From Spirochaetales bacterium (GTDB lineage: Bacteria; Spirochaetota; Spirochaetia; DSM-27196; SLAA01), in the NCBI GenBank assembly GCA_007126415.1, contig SLBH01000061.1, positions 1 through 17,669 of the forward strand: a stretch of DNA of 17,669 nucleotides, written 5' to 3'. The translations under genes and the position numbers were made by a program. Under the pieces are notes generated by a model. The model was given only the letters and a program-made list of their open reading frames with translations, ran no database searches and had not been told where the DNA came from. Shown piece after piece: positions 1-6,026 of the stretch. How positions within the stretch are numbered: position 1 is the first letter of the stretch; every line of letters starts with the position of its first letter.

Positions 1-1
1 G

Positions 2-295
2 CTCGACGCGGCACTCGAGCGCGGCCGGGCCGCCGGCGCGCTCGGCGGCAAACTGAGCGGGGCCGGGGGCGGCGGCGCGTTCTACTTGTTGTTCGCCGAC
101 CGCGAACGCGCCGAGCGAGGCAGCGAAGCGCTCGAGGCCTTCTTGCGACCGCGACTTGGCCCGGATCGCATGACCGGCCTGCCCCTTATCGTCTCCACCT
201 CCGCCGCCCCCGGCAACACCACGAGCAACACCACGAGCAACACCACGAGCAACACCACGAGCAACACCGAACGCACCCCCGGGAGCGCAGTATGA
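2..295 (+). CDS. GHMP-family kinase, C-terminal fragment (mevalonate kinase-like), 5' end outside window
   Basis: The frame is open from the left edge to a TGA at 293-295. The first visible residues contain GALGGKLSGAGGGGAF, the glycine-rich C-terminal motif of GHMP small-molecule kinases. The ALGGKLSGAGGGG form is closest to mevalonate kinase in my recollection, but other GHMP sugar kinases share it. The family phosphorylates metabolites such as mevalonate or homoserine with ATP in the cytoplasm. After the motif a helix (EALEAFLRPRLG) follows, then an unusual low-complexity tail made of a repeated NTTS unit and a short TERTPGSAV end. Such a tail is not part of the kinase fold. The stop codon overlaps the ATG of the next gene (ATGA), so the two are probably translationally coupled. 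The family call is solid; the substrate is inferred because the ATP- and substrate-binding N-terminus is missing. Confidence 0.75.
   Translation, partial: LDAALERGRAAGALGGKLSGAGGGGAFYLLFADRERAERGSEALEAFLRPRLGPDRMTGLPLIVSTSAAPGNTTSNTTSNTTSNTTSNTERTPGSAV
215..268 (+). repeat. 12-bp tandem repeat, 4.5 copies, encoding NTTS units
   Basis: The unit AACACCACGAGC occurs four times without mismatch (215-262), followed by half a unit (AACACC, 263-268). It lies in frame at the end of the GHMP kinase gene and encodes Asn-Thr-Thr-Ser repeats. Because the unit is a multiple of three, gain or loss of copies would change tail length without shifting the frame. Perfect identity between copies suggests recent slippage expansion. 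Confidence 0.95.
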
Positions 296-1398
296 CTCGC
301 GCGGTTGCGGTGCTCGCGCTCGCCTGCATGGGCTGCGCGGCAACGCCTCCGGGCGCCGCGGGCCAAGTATTCGACGATCACGCTGCCGAGGAGCTCCGCG
401 CCACGCTTCCGCCGCTCGGTGAGGAGTTATCGGCACGCACCCGCGCGCTCGCCGAGGCCTACCGGCGCCACTATCCGCCTGTGATCGATGCTTCGTGGAG
501 CATCGGCACGATAGACGCCGGGCAGTATCGGGTAGCGCTACAACTGTTTGTGGCCGCCGATACCCCACGCGGGGTCGCGGTGCTGCTGCACGGGTATCTC
601 GACCATGTGGCGCTCAACCGCAGCGCCGTCTCTGCGCTGCTTGAGCAGGGCTTCGCGGTTGTAGCGTTCGATATGCCGGGCCACGGTCTTTCGGATGGAG
701 CTCGAGGGGAGATCGATGCGTTTCGCAGCTACGCCACGGTGCTCGACCGCGCCGTTACCACAGGCCGCCGCGAGCTGTCGAAGATGATTGAGCACAACCC
801 CGGCGGCCCGCACAACCCCGGCGACCCGCACAACTCCGCCGAGGTAGACGGGCTCTCGCTTGTGGGGGTTGGGCACAGCACCGGAGCGGCGGTTTTCCTC
901 GAGTATCTCGAGCGCTTTCCCGAGTCCGAGCATACCTACGACGCTCTGGTGTTCGCGGCTCCGCTGGTGCGCACCTGGCTATGGCCGCTCTCGAGACTCG
1001 GAATACGCATCGCAAGCCCATTCCTCGAGAACGTGGGGCGCAGGATAGATGCGGCAAGCTCCAACCCCGAGTACGTCGAGCTCGCAAAAGAGCGTGACCC
1101 GCTCGGCGTATACCGCGTACCGCTCAGCTGGGCCGAGGCCTACCTGCGCTGGGAGGAGGACACCCCACACTACGGCCGTTATGACGTGCCGCTGCTCCTG
1201 CTGCAGGCTCAGGACGACACCGTGGTCGATAACGCCTACAACCGCCGCTTCCTCCGCGAGCGTTTCGAGTTGCTACGGGAGCTCGAGATAGAGAACGCTC
1301 GCCACGCGCTGTTTAACGAACCGCCGGAGTTGCGCGGCACGGCCTTCGACGCCGTCGCGGAGTTCCTCGATTCGTTCGCGGCAGGTGGTGAACCGTGA
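292..1398 (+). CDS. Alpha/beta hydrolase, lysophospholipase/monoacylglycerol lipase type, putative lipoprotein
   Basis: This 368-aa protein is a serine hydrolase of the alpha/beta fold, resembling PldB/monoacylglycerol-lipase (Hydrolase_4) proteins. Residues 94-101 (GVAVLLHG) give the strand and oxyanion HG motif. GHSTG at 194-198 is the nucleophile elbow with Ser196. D309 in LLLLQAQDD and H338 in ENARHALF complete a plausible triad. The short N-terminus (MTR, then AVAVLALACMGC) looks like a lipoprotein signal with a relaxed lipobox ending at Cys12 or Cys15, so envelope attachment is likely but not certain. Residues 168-182 hold a proline- and glycine-rich repeat insert just before the nucleophile strand. 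The ATG overlaps the stop of the kinase gene, and its own stop overlaps the GTG of the next gene, so it is the middle gene of a coupled operon. The substrate cannot be told; an ester or acylglycerol is the family expectation. Confidence 0.8.
   Translation: MTRAVAVLALACMGCAATPPGAAGQVFDDHAAEELRATLPPLGEELSARTRALAEAYRRHYPPVIDASWSIGTIDAGQYRVALQLFVAADTPRGVAVLLHGYLDHVALNRSAVSALLEQGFAVVAFDMPGHGLSDGARGEIDAFRSYATVLDRAVTTGRRELSKMIEHNPGGPHNPGDPHNSAEVDGLSLVGVGHSTGAAVFLEYLERFPESEHTYDALVFAAPLVRTWLWPLSRLGIRIASPFLENVGRRIDAASSNPEYVELAKERDPLGVYRVPLSWAEAYLRWEEDTPHYGRYDVPLLLLQAQDDTVVDNAYNRRFLRERFELLRELEIENARHALFNEPPELRGTAFDAVAEFLDSFAAGGEP
793..837 (+). repeat. 18-bp in-frame tandem repeat, 2.5 copies, inside the hydrolase gene
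   Basis: The unit CACAACCCCGGCGGCCCG (793-810) is repeated with one changed base at 811-828 and then partially at 829-837. It encodes HNPGGP, HNPGDP, HNS at residues 168-182. This is the second in-frame minisatellite in the same operon. The encoded segment sits in a surface loop between a helix and the strand leading to the catalytic serine. Confidence 0.9.
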
Positions 1399-2534
1399 AG
1401 CGCTCACGGTTTCTGTTCGTTGAAACCTTCTACGGCGGGTCGCATCGGGCGTTCGCCGACGCAGTTGTGCGGCACTCGCGCCACGAGATAGATCTCGTCA
1501 CGCTCCCGGATCGACACTGGCGCCGTCGGCTGCAGATCGCGGCATGGCAGGTCGCGGAGCGCATCACCAACCTCGAGGCATACGACGGGTTGCTCGTGAC
1601 CGACCTCGTGGACCTCAGCGAGTTGCGCGGGGTGCTCGCACGGCGCGCAACGCTACCGCCGGTGATGCTGTATATGCACGAAAGCCAGATGACCTATCCG
1701 CCGACGCAGCGCCGAACACCGCCGCGGGAGCTCTTGCTGCTCGAGCTCAAGAACATCGCCTCGGCCGAGCGTGTGCTTTTCAACTCGCGAAGCCATCGTG
1801 ATACCTTTGCCGAAGCCGCGCGCGCGTTCCTCGCCACCTACCGCACAGCCGACACCATCGCTCCGCCCGCCGCGATCGAGGCCGCGGTAGAGACCGCGAA
1901 GACCGCACCGGTGCATTATCCGGGCGCCGAACGCTGCCCGCGAGGTAATCGCGCGCCGTTATCTGCGCAAGCAGAGTCCGATGAAGCACCGCTCATCATC
2001 TGGAACCATCGCTGGGAGTACGACAAAGACCCCGAGAGCTTCTTTCGGGCGCTGCCGGCGCTTGCGCGCGACGGGGTCGCATTCCGGGTGGCGATCCTCG
2101 GCGAGGAGTCGCGGATCATGCGACCACGCTTCGAGGCGGCCGCCGCCGAGCTGGGAGACCGTGTGGTTCATCTCGGATACGCCGAGTCGAGCGCTGCGTA
2201 CCGCCATTTTCTCGAAAGCGGAGATCTGGTGGTGAGCACCGCTATTCAGGAGAACTTCGGGATAGCGGTCTGCGAGGCGGTGTTGTGCGGCTGCGTGCCG
2301 GTGCTACCGCGGCGGCTATCGTACCCCGAACTCGTCCCGGAGCAGTATCACGAGCGTTGCCTCTACGACGACGAGCCCGGTCTATATCGACGCATTCGCG
2401 AATTGCTTTCGCTGCGCCCTTTGCACCGGAAAACCCTCGCCGCCGAGCTGCAGCGCGCGTTTCAGAGGTTTGAGCGCGGCCGGCTCGCGCCGCAGCTCGA
2501 CCGCGAGCTCGACCGCCTCGCCGCGTCACGCTGA
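1395..2534 (+). CDS. DUF3524 glycosyltransferase, homologue of tRNA-queuosine alpha-mannosyltransferase
   Basis: The 379-aa product has the two-part layout of the QTMAN/GTDC1 family. An N-terminal DUF3524 domain contains ETFYGGSH (residues 10-17) and YMHESQMTYP (93-102). A C-terminal GT-B glycosyltransferase half contains WNHRWEYDKDP (203-213) and ENFGIAVCEA (286-295) followed by a conserved PELVPEQYHE stretch. The animal enzyme transfers mannose from GDP-mannose to queuosine at the wobble position of tRNA-Asp. Bacterial members are less well characterised, so the substrate here is inferred from the family. Residues about 140-198 form an Ala-rich, poorly conserved linker between the halves. 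Translation starts at a GTG that overlaps the preceding TGA (GTGA), with no independent ribosome site needed. The neighbouring kinase and hydrolase show no obvious link to tRNA modification. Confidence 0.83.
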   Translation: MKRSRFLFVETFYGGSHRAFADAVVRHSRHEIDLVTLPDRHWRRRLQIAAWQVAERITNLEAYDGLLVTDLVDLSELRGVLARRATLPPVMLYMHESQMTYPPTQRRTPPRELLLLELKNIASAERVLFNSRSHRDTFAEAARAFLATYRTADTIAPPAAIEAAVETAKTAPVHYPGAERCPRGNRAPLSAQAESDEAPLIIWNHRWEYDKDPESFFRALPALARDGVAFRVAILGEESRIMRPRFEAAAAELGDRVVHLGYAESSAAYRHFLESGDLVVSTAIQENFGIAVCEAVLCGCVPVLPRRLSYPELVPEQYHERCLYDDEPGLYRRIRELLSLRPLHRKTLAAELQRAFQRFERGRLAPQLDRELDRLAASR

Positions 2535-2535
2535 G

Positions 2536-2547
2536 TATCGATCGATA
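2536..2547. repeat. 12-bp perfect palindrome between convergent genes
   Basis: TATCGATCGATA reads the same on both strands. It fills most of the 19-bp gap between the glycosyltransferase stop (2532-2534) and the stop of the convergent dehydrogenase (2554-2556). It has no flanking T-run, so it is not a standard intrinsic terminator, although it could form a short cruciform or serve as a protein site. Confidence 0.6.
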
Positions 2548-2553
2548 GCGGGC

Positions 2554-3435
2554 TCAACTCTCTATGCCGTTGAGCTCGGCAAGCACCTTGTACAGCCCTT
2601 GCGTACCGAGTTCCTCGAGGCCCTGTGCACTCGCCGCTTTGTAGAACTCGTGCGCCATCGCAAGCCCCGGGAGCGAAAGCTGCATCCGCTGGGTCTCGGC
2701 GAGCGCGATGCCCATATCTTTAATGAAGTGTTTGATCATAAACCCGGGGTCGTAGTCGCGCTTTGCGATTCGCGGGCCGAGATTGTTGATAGACCACGAT
2801 GAGGCCGCGCCGCTACCTACTACCTGTATAACCTGCTCGGGATCGAGACCGGCTCGGCAGGCGTACAGCAAGGCCTCGACGGTTCCAACCACGCTGGACG
2901 CGACCAAGATCTGATTGCACATCTTGGTGTGTTGTCCCCGACCGGGACCGCCGAGCAACGCGATGTTCTTTCCCATCTGCTCGAACAGCGGCAACACGCG
3001 ATCGAACGCCGCTTGATCGCCGCCGCACATGATCGCGAGCGTGGCGTTGCGCGCGCCGGTATCGCCACCGGAAACCGGGGCATCGAGCGCCGTAACGCCG
3101 CGCGACGAGGCCTCTGTCGCGATCTCCTCGGCGAGCGCCGGCTCCGAGGTCGTCATATCGACAATAATACTTCCCGAACGCGCCCCGGCGAGCACACCGT
3201 CGGCGCCAAGGACAACCTCGCGCACGTCGCGCGGGTAGCCCACGATCGTGAAGATGCAGTCGCTTCGCTCGGCAACCTCGCGCGGGGTATCGCACCAGGT
3301 CGCCCCAACCGCAATAAGGTCCTCGGCCTTTTCGCGTGTGCGGTTGTACACCGAGACGGTGTAGCCGGCCTCAATCAAATGACCGCACATGCTCTTTCCC
3401 ATGATCCCTGTGCCGATCCATCCAATCTGTTTCAT
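2554..3435 (-). CDS. Beta-hydroxyacid dehydrogenase (3-hydroxyisobutyrate dehydrogenase / glyoxylate-succinic semialdehyde reductase family)
   Basis: The 293-aa product has the full family layout. The N-terminal Rossmann motif is GWIGTGIMG (G8, G10, G13). VYNRT at residues 29-33 has Asn-Arg-Thr after the second strand, which favours NADP(H) over NAD(H). DAPVSGGDTGA at about 118-128 is the substrate-binding motif. The helix GQHTKMCNQ carries the expected catalytic Lys171, and KDMGIA carries Lys239 and Asp240. Length is normal for the family. I chose the ATG at 3435 rather than the GTG six bases upstream because GGAGG lies eight bases before the ATG but only two before the GTG. The exact substrate (glyoxylate, succinic semialdehyde, tartronate semialdehyde or hydroxyisobutyrate) cannot be assigned; a GLYR-type aldehyde reductase is a reasonable guess. 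It is monocistronic and convergent with the upstream operon. Confidence 0.85.
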   Translation of the reverse strand: MKQIGWIGTGIMGKSMCGHLIEAGYTVSVYNRTREKAEDLIAVGATWCDTPREVAERSDCIFTIVGYPRDVREVVLGADGVLAGARSGSIIVDMTTSEPALAEEIATEASSRGVTALDAPVSGGDTGARNATLAIMCGGDQAAFDRVLPLFEQMGKNIALLGGPGRGQHTKMCNQILVASSVVGTVEALLYACRAGLDPEQVIQVVGSGAASSWSINNLGPRIAKRDYDPGFMIKHFIKDMGIALAETQRMQLSLPGLAMAHEFYKAASAQGLEELGTQGLYKVLAELNGIES

Positions 3436-3451
3436 TCTCACTGCCTCCAGG

Positions 3452-3457
3452 ATTGTA
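3452..3457 (-). promoter_or_regulatory. Probable -10 box (TACAAT) of the beta-hydroxyacid dehydrogenase gene
   Basis: On the minus strand TACAAT matches the sigma-70 -10 consensus in five of six positions. It lies directly upstream of the GGAGG ribosome site. No good -35 hexamer is found 16-18 nt upstream; that position is instead occupied by a direct repeat, which suggests dependence on an activator. Confidence 0.5.
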
Positions 3458-3460
3458 CCG

Positions 3461-3486
3461 TTAGCTCTCAGATTTAGCTCTCGGAT
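3461..3486. repeat. Tandem 13-bp direct repeat, probable regulator-binding site
   Basis: TTAGCTCTCAGAT (3461-3473) is followed immediately by TTAGCTCTCGGAT (3474-3486), a single mismatch. The pair covers the -35 region of the minus-strand promoter and begins three bases from its TACAAT box. This placement is typical of an activator or repressor site acting on the dehydrogenase gene. The assignment of function is inference. Confidence 0.6.
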
Positions 3487-3552
3487 TGCCGGGGCTGCAA
3501 GCCGCCGGGAGCTTGCGTGCCCGGAGCTCGAGCGTTACACTCAAACCAGACC

Positions 3553-3562
3553 TTACCGGTAA
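3553..3562. repeat. 10-bp palindrome TTACCGGTAA in the divergent intergenic region
   Basis: The sequence is a perfect inverted repeat 65 bp upstream of the membrane GGDEF-like gene. No convincing -35/-10 pair for that gene could be read in 3487-3627, so this could be an operator, but it could also be chance. Confidence 0.3.
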
Positions 3563-3616
3563 CCGACGCAATTCTCGCATGAATCACGTTATGCGTCGAG
3601 TTAGTCGGGTTACCTG

Positions 3617-3622
3617 AAGGAG
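3617..3622 (+). promoter_or_regulatory. Ribosome binding site AAGGAG of the degenerate GGDEF gene
   Basis: AAGGAG ends five bases before the ATG at 3628 and fixes that start. It contrasts with several other genes of the window that lack any Shine-Dalgarno sequence. Confidence 0.8.
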
Positions 3623-3627
3623 ACAAT

Positions 3628-4560
3628 ATGCGGAACCCCGCGCGGCTCTATGAACGCCAGGCATTGCTCTCGGCGGCCGAGACTCCGGCCGTTTTCAAGA
3701 CGGCCGGAACACTCGCGGTGGCTACTGCGCTCCTAAGCGCCGCCGTTCTGCTTCTGCGCTACGGTGATCAAGCCGAGATCTGGGCGCTCTTGGTCCAGAC
3801 GGCCTCGCTGACCGCCGTCGCCGCGCTCGGCGGTATCCTCCTCAGGCTCGAGCAACACTTGCAGATTCGCTACGAGCGTGTTCCGACGGTGTTGTTTTTC
3901 CCCGCGGTATTCGTAGCCTTCGCGGCGGGACTTGCGGTTGTATACCCCGGCGCCCCGTCGTATCTGGAAACGCGCCGATTGACAACGATCTCGCCGGTTA
4001 TGCCGGTGATCGTGCTGACGGTCTTGACCGCGCTATACGGAGGCGCGTATCGCGCGGCCTTCTTCGCTCTGCTGCCGCGGCTCACGCACACCGATTACAT
4101 CCGGTACCTCTCGAGCCCGCAGTTCGCCGATCAGTTCCGCATCTACTGGGACGCGGCGGTACGATACGGCGACCCGGTTTCGCTGATGATGATCCGCAGC
4201 GTTCCGCGCTCGGGTGACACCCCGTCGGACCTCGATACCGCCGCCCGCGAGCTCGAGCGCAGCATTCGGCCGCACCTACGAAGATCCGACCGTTGCGGGC
4301 GTTACGCGCGCGACACCGTCTGGGTGGTGTTTGCTCGTACCAACGCGGCGCTCGCCGAGATACCGGTACGCCGCGTCCTCGAGTCGATCAGGCGTGACGA
4401 CCAGCTGCAGCGACGGCTCGAACACTGCAACGCGCTCGCTCGCTGCGGCGTAGCCTCGTACCAGCGGCGCATGCAGTCGCCCCAAGACCTCGCCGATGCT
4501 GCGCTCGCAGCGGTGCAGGAAGCGACGAGGAAGGAACGCGAGCTACAGTTCCACAAGTAG
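3628..4560 (+). CDS. Membrane protein with degenerate (catalytically dead) GGDEF domain
   Basis: The 310-aa product begins with about four hydrophobic segments (residues roughly 26-45, 50-73, 88-107 and 122-145). A cytoplasmic domain of about 140 residues follows, which I read as a divergent GGDEF fold. SLMMIRSV (185-192) corresponds to the first strand usually ending in a metal-binding Asp. RSDRCGRYARDTVWVV (219-234) aligns with the segment RxxDxxxRYGGDEFxVV, and GVASYQRRMQSPQDLADAALAAVQEA aligns with the usual GxASYP...ADxALYxAK end. The signature GGDEF is replaced by ARDTV and the metal-binding Asp positions are lost, so diguanylate cyclase activity is not expected. It may act as a structural or ligand-sensing partner. 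It has a strong AAGGAG ribosome site and stands alone between two promoters. The fold assignment is from motif reading only. Confidence 0.6.
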   Translation: MRNPARLYERQALLSAAETPAVFKTAGTLAVATALLSAAVLLLRYGDQAEIWALLVQTASLTAVAALGGILLRLEQHLQIRYERVPTVLFFPAVFVAFAAGLAVVYPGAPSYLETRRLTTISPVMPVIVLTVLTALYGGAYRAAFFALLPRLTHTDYIRYLSSPQFADQFRIYWDAAVRYGDPVSLMMIRSVPRSGDTPSDLDTAARELERSIRPHLRRSDRCGRYARDTVWVVFARTNAALAEIPVRRVLESIRRDDQLQRRLEHCNALARCGVASYQRRMQSPQDLADAALAAVQEATRKERELQFHK

Positions 4561-4575
4561 CGAACCGACCCTGCG

Positions 4576-4604
4576 TTGACAGCCGCCACGGCTCTCCGTA
4601 CGAT
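4576..4604 (+). promoter_or_regulatory. Sigma-70-type promoter TTGACA-17-TACGAT for the sugar-binding lipoprotein gene
   Basis: A perfect -35 TTGACA (4576-4581) is separated by 17 nt from TACGAT (4599-4604), four of six matches to TATAAT. The predicted transcription start (about 4611-4614) falls on or just before the ATG at 4614, and no Shine-Dalgarno sequence exists, so the mRNA is predicted to be leaderless. Confidence 0.75.
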
Positions 4605-4613
4605 GGCGGGATA

Positions 4614-5861
4614 ATGCGGAAGATTCGAGTTCTCGCAGTGGCTGCGGTTGTAAGCGTTGTCCTCGCGGCGTGTGCCGATGAGGAATCTAGACGGATCGTC
4701 GTCTGGACCGATATACCCGAGGTAGCCGCCTATCTCGAGTTGTTCAACTCATCCCAGCAGTCGTACCGGGCCGAGCTACAGTACCGCGAAGCGCCCGGGG
4801 AGCAGCTCAGACGCGCTGAGGACCAACCCGATATCGTGATTACCCGGCACCTCTCAAACCGCGAGACCGCGGAACGGATGCGCTCGCTCGAACGCGTATT
4901 GTCCCCCAACCGAGTTGATCCGGAGGCGTTCTATACCGAGTTGCTCGAACGCGGTTCGTTCGACGGCACACAGCGATTCTTGCCGATCTCGTTCGACCTG
5001 CCGACCATCATGTTCCACCGCGATCACGAAATAGACCTCAGCTCATTCGGCATTAGCGCTTCGGAGCTTCAACAACACGGCAGGGCGTTTAACGAGCGTT
5101 CCGGCGGGCGCTTCACCAATATGGGGTTCTCCCCGAAATGGAGCAACCGGTTCTTGTACGTGTTTGCGCAGACGCACGGCGCACGTTTTCGCGAGCAAGA
5201 GGATGAAATGCCGGCTTGGGAGACCGAGCGCCTGGAGGACGCACTCGAAGCGCTGGTTTCGTGGGACGAAGAGTACAACGAGAGCGCCGAAGAGGTTGCT
5301 CGGTTTCACGACCGCTACCTCTACGACCCCGAGGACCAACTGCTGTTGCGAAACCGCATTGGGTTTGCGTATATCGATGCCGGTGAGTTTTTCGCGATGC
5401 GTGAGTCGCAACGCGAACTTCTCGAGTTCCGTTGGTATACCGACAACAGCGACGGCACCTCGGTTCCGGCGCTCGACGGGCCGGTATCGCTCGGAGTTCC
5501 CACCACCACGGCAAACCGCAGCGGCGCGGAAGCGTTCATCGAATGGTTCTACCGCACCGAAACGCATGAGCTCTTGCTACAGGACTTGCAACGGAAACGC
5601 ATGCAATCGTTCGGCATTCTCGGCGGATTCTCAGCGCTGCGCAGGGTAAACGAGGAGCTGTTTCCGCGTTACTACCCTGAGCTTCTTGGACGCGTTCCGG
5701 AGGAACGCTTCTTACGCTTCCCGGAGCGCCAAGCGGTCTACTGGGCCGACCTGCGCTCCGAGGTGATCGAACCCTGGCTCGGCAGGCGCGTCTCGGCCGA
5801 AGGCGCCGAAGAAAGCCTCCATGAGCGTTTGCGGGTTTGGCTGCTTCGCCGCGGAGACTAA
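4614..5861 (+). CDS. ABC transporter extracellular solute-binding lipoprotein (sugar-type)
   Basis: The 415-aa product starts with MRKIR, a hydrophobic stretch and the lipobox VLAAC, giving a lipidated Cys20. The mature part starts RRIVVWTDIPEVAAYLELFNSS, typical for family 1 periplasmic binding proteins (UgpB/MalE type), where a first strand ending in W and a helix with an F-N pair are common. PDIVITRHLS and RFLPISFDLPTIMFHRD correspond to the hinge and the first substrate-contact region of that family. GVPTTTANRSGAEAFIEWFY near residue 297 matches the usual segment before the C-terminal helices. Substrate is probably a carbohydrate but cannot be specified. No permease genes lie beside it; the next gene is the matching type of ATPase but has its own promoter. 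The gene seems to be read from a leaderless transcript. Confidence 0.8.
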   Translation: MRKIRVLAVAAVVSVVLAACADEESRRIVVWTDIPEVAAYLELFNSSQQSYRAELQYREAPGEQLRRAEDQPDIVITRHLSNRETAERMRSLERVLSPNRVDPEAFYTELLERGSFDGTQRFLPISFDLPTIMFHRDHEIDLSSFGISASELQQHGRAFNERSGGRFTNMGFSPKWSNRFLYVFAQTHGARFREQEDEMPAWETERLEDALEALVSWDEEYNESAEEVARFHDRYLYDPEDQLLLRNRIGFAYIDAGEFFAMRESQRELLEFRWYTDNSDGTSVPALDGPVSLGVPTTTANRSGAEAFIEWFYRTETHELLLQDLQRKRMQSFGILGGFSALRRVNEELFPRYYPELLGRVPEERFLRFPERQAVYWADLRSEVIEPWLGRRVSAEGAEESLHERLRVWLLRRGD

Positions 5862-5958
5862 CCCCGGCGAAACGGCGAGCGGGCGCGGAAACCACCACGA
5901 GCCGCCCACAACGACTCGCATTCATCCATTACAGCCAATAATCCACAACGCCAAAAGA

Positions 5959-5987
5959 TTGACAGCTCTCTGAATCCCCCGTAATAT
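5959..5987 (+). promoter_or_regulatory. Promoter TTGACA-17-TAATAT of the ABC ATPase gene
   Basis: TTGACA (5959-5964), a 17-nt spacer and TAATAT (5982-5987) lie in a locally AT-rich patch. Transcription would start near 5994, giving a leader of about 33 nt that includes the GGAGG ribosome site at 6016-6020, six bases before the ATG at 6027. I see nothing else in the 5862-5958 gap. Confidence 0.75.
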
Positions 5988-6026
5988 ATATGCCACTATA
6001 AGATAACTCTGTTACGGAGGTTTCAG

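Noticed and set aside
82..381. Minus-strand open frame with a repeated VLLVV segment that looks like a membrane helix
   Set aside because: The hydrophobic repeat is only the reverse complement of the NTTS-coding 12-bp repeat; it spans two real + strand genes.
3534..3612. Five GTTA/TAAC tetranucleotides spread before the GGDEF-like gene
   Set aside because: Spacing is irregular and the tetramer is too short to distinguish from chance; no matching promoter could be placed.
5862..5900. Possible terminator after the sugar-binding lipoprotein gene
   Set aside because: GC-rich bases are present but do not form a clean inverted repeat and no T-run follows.
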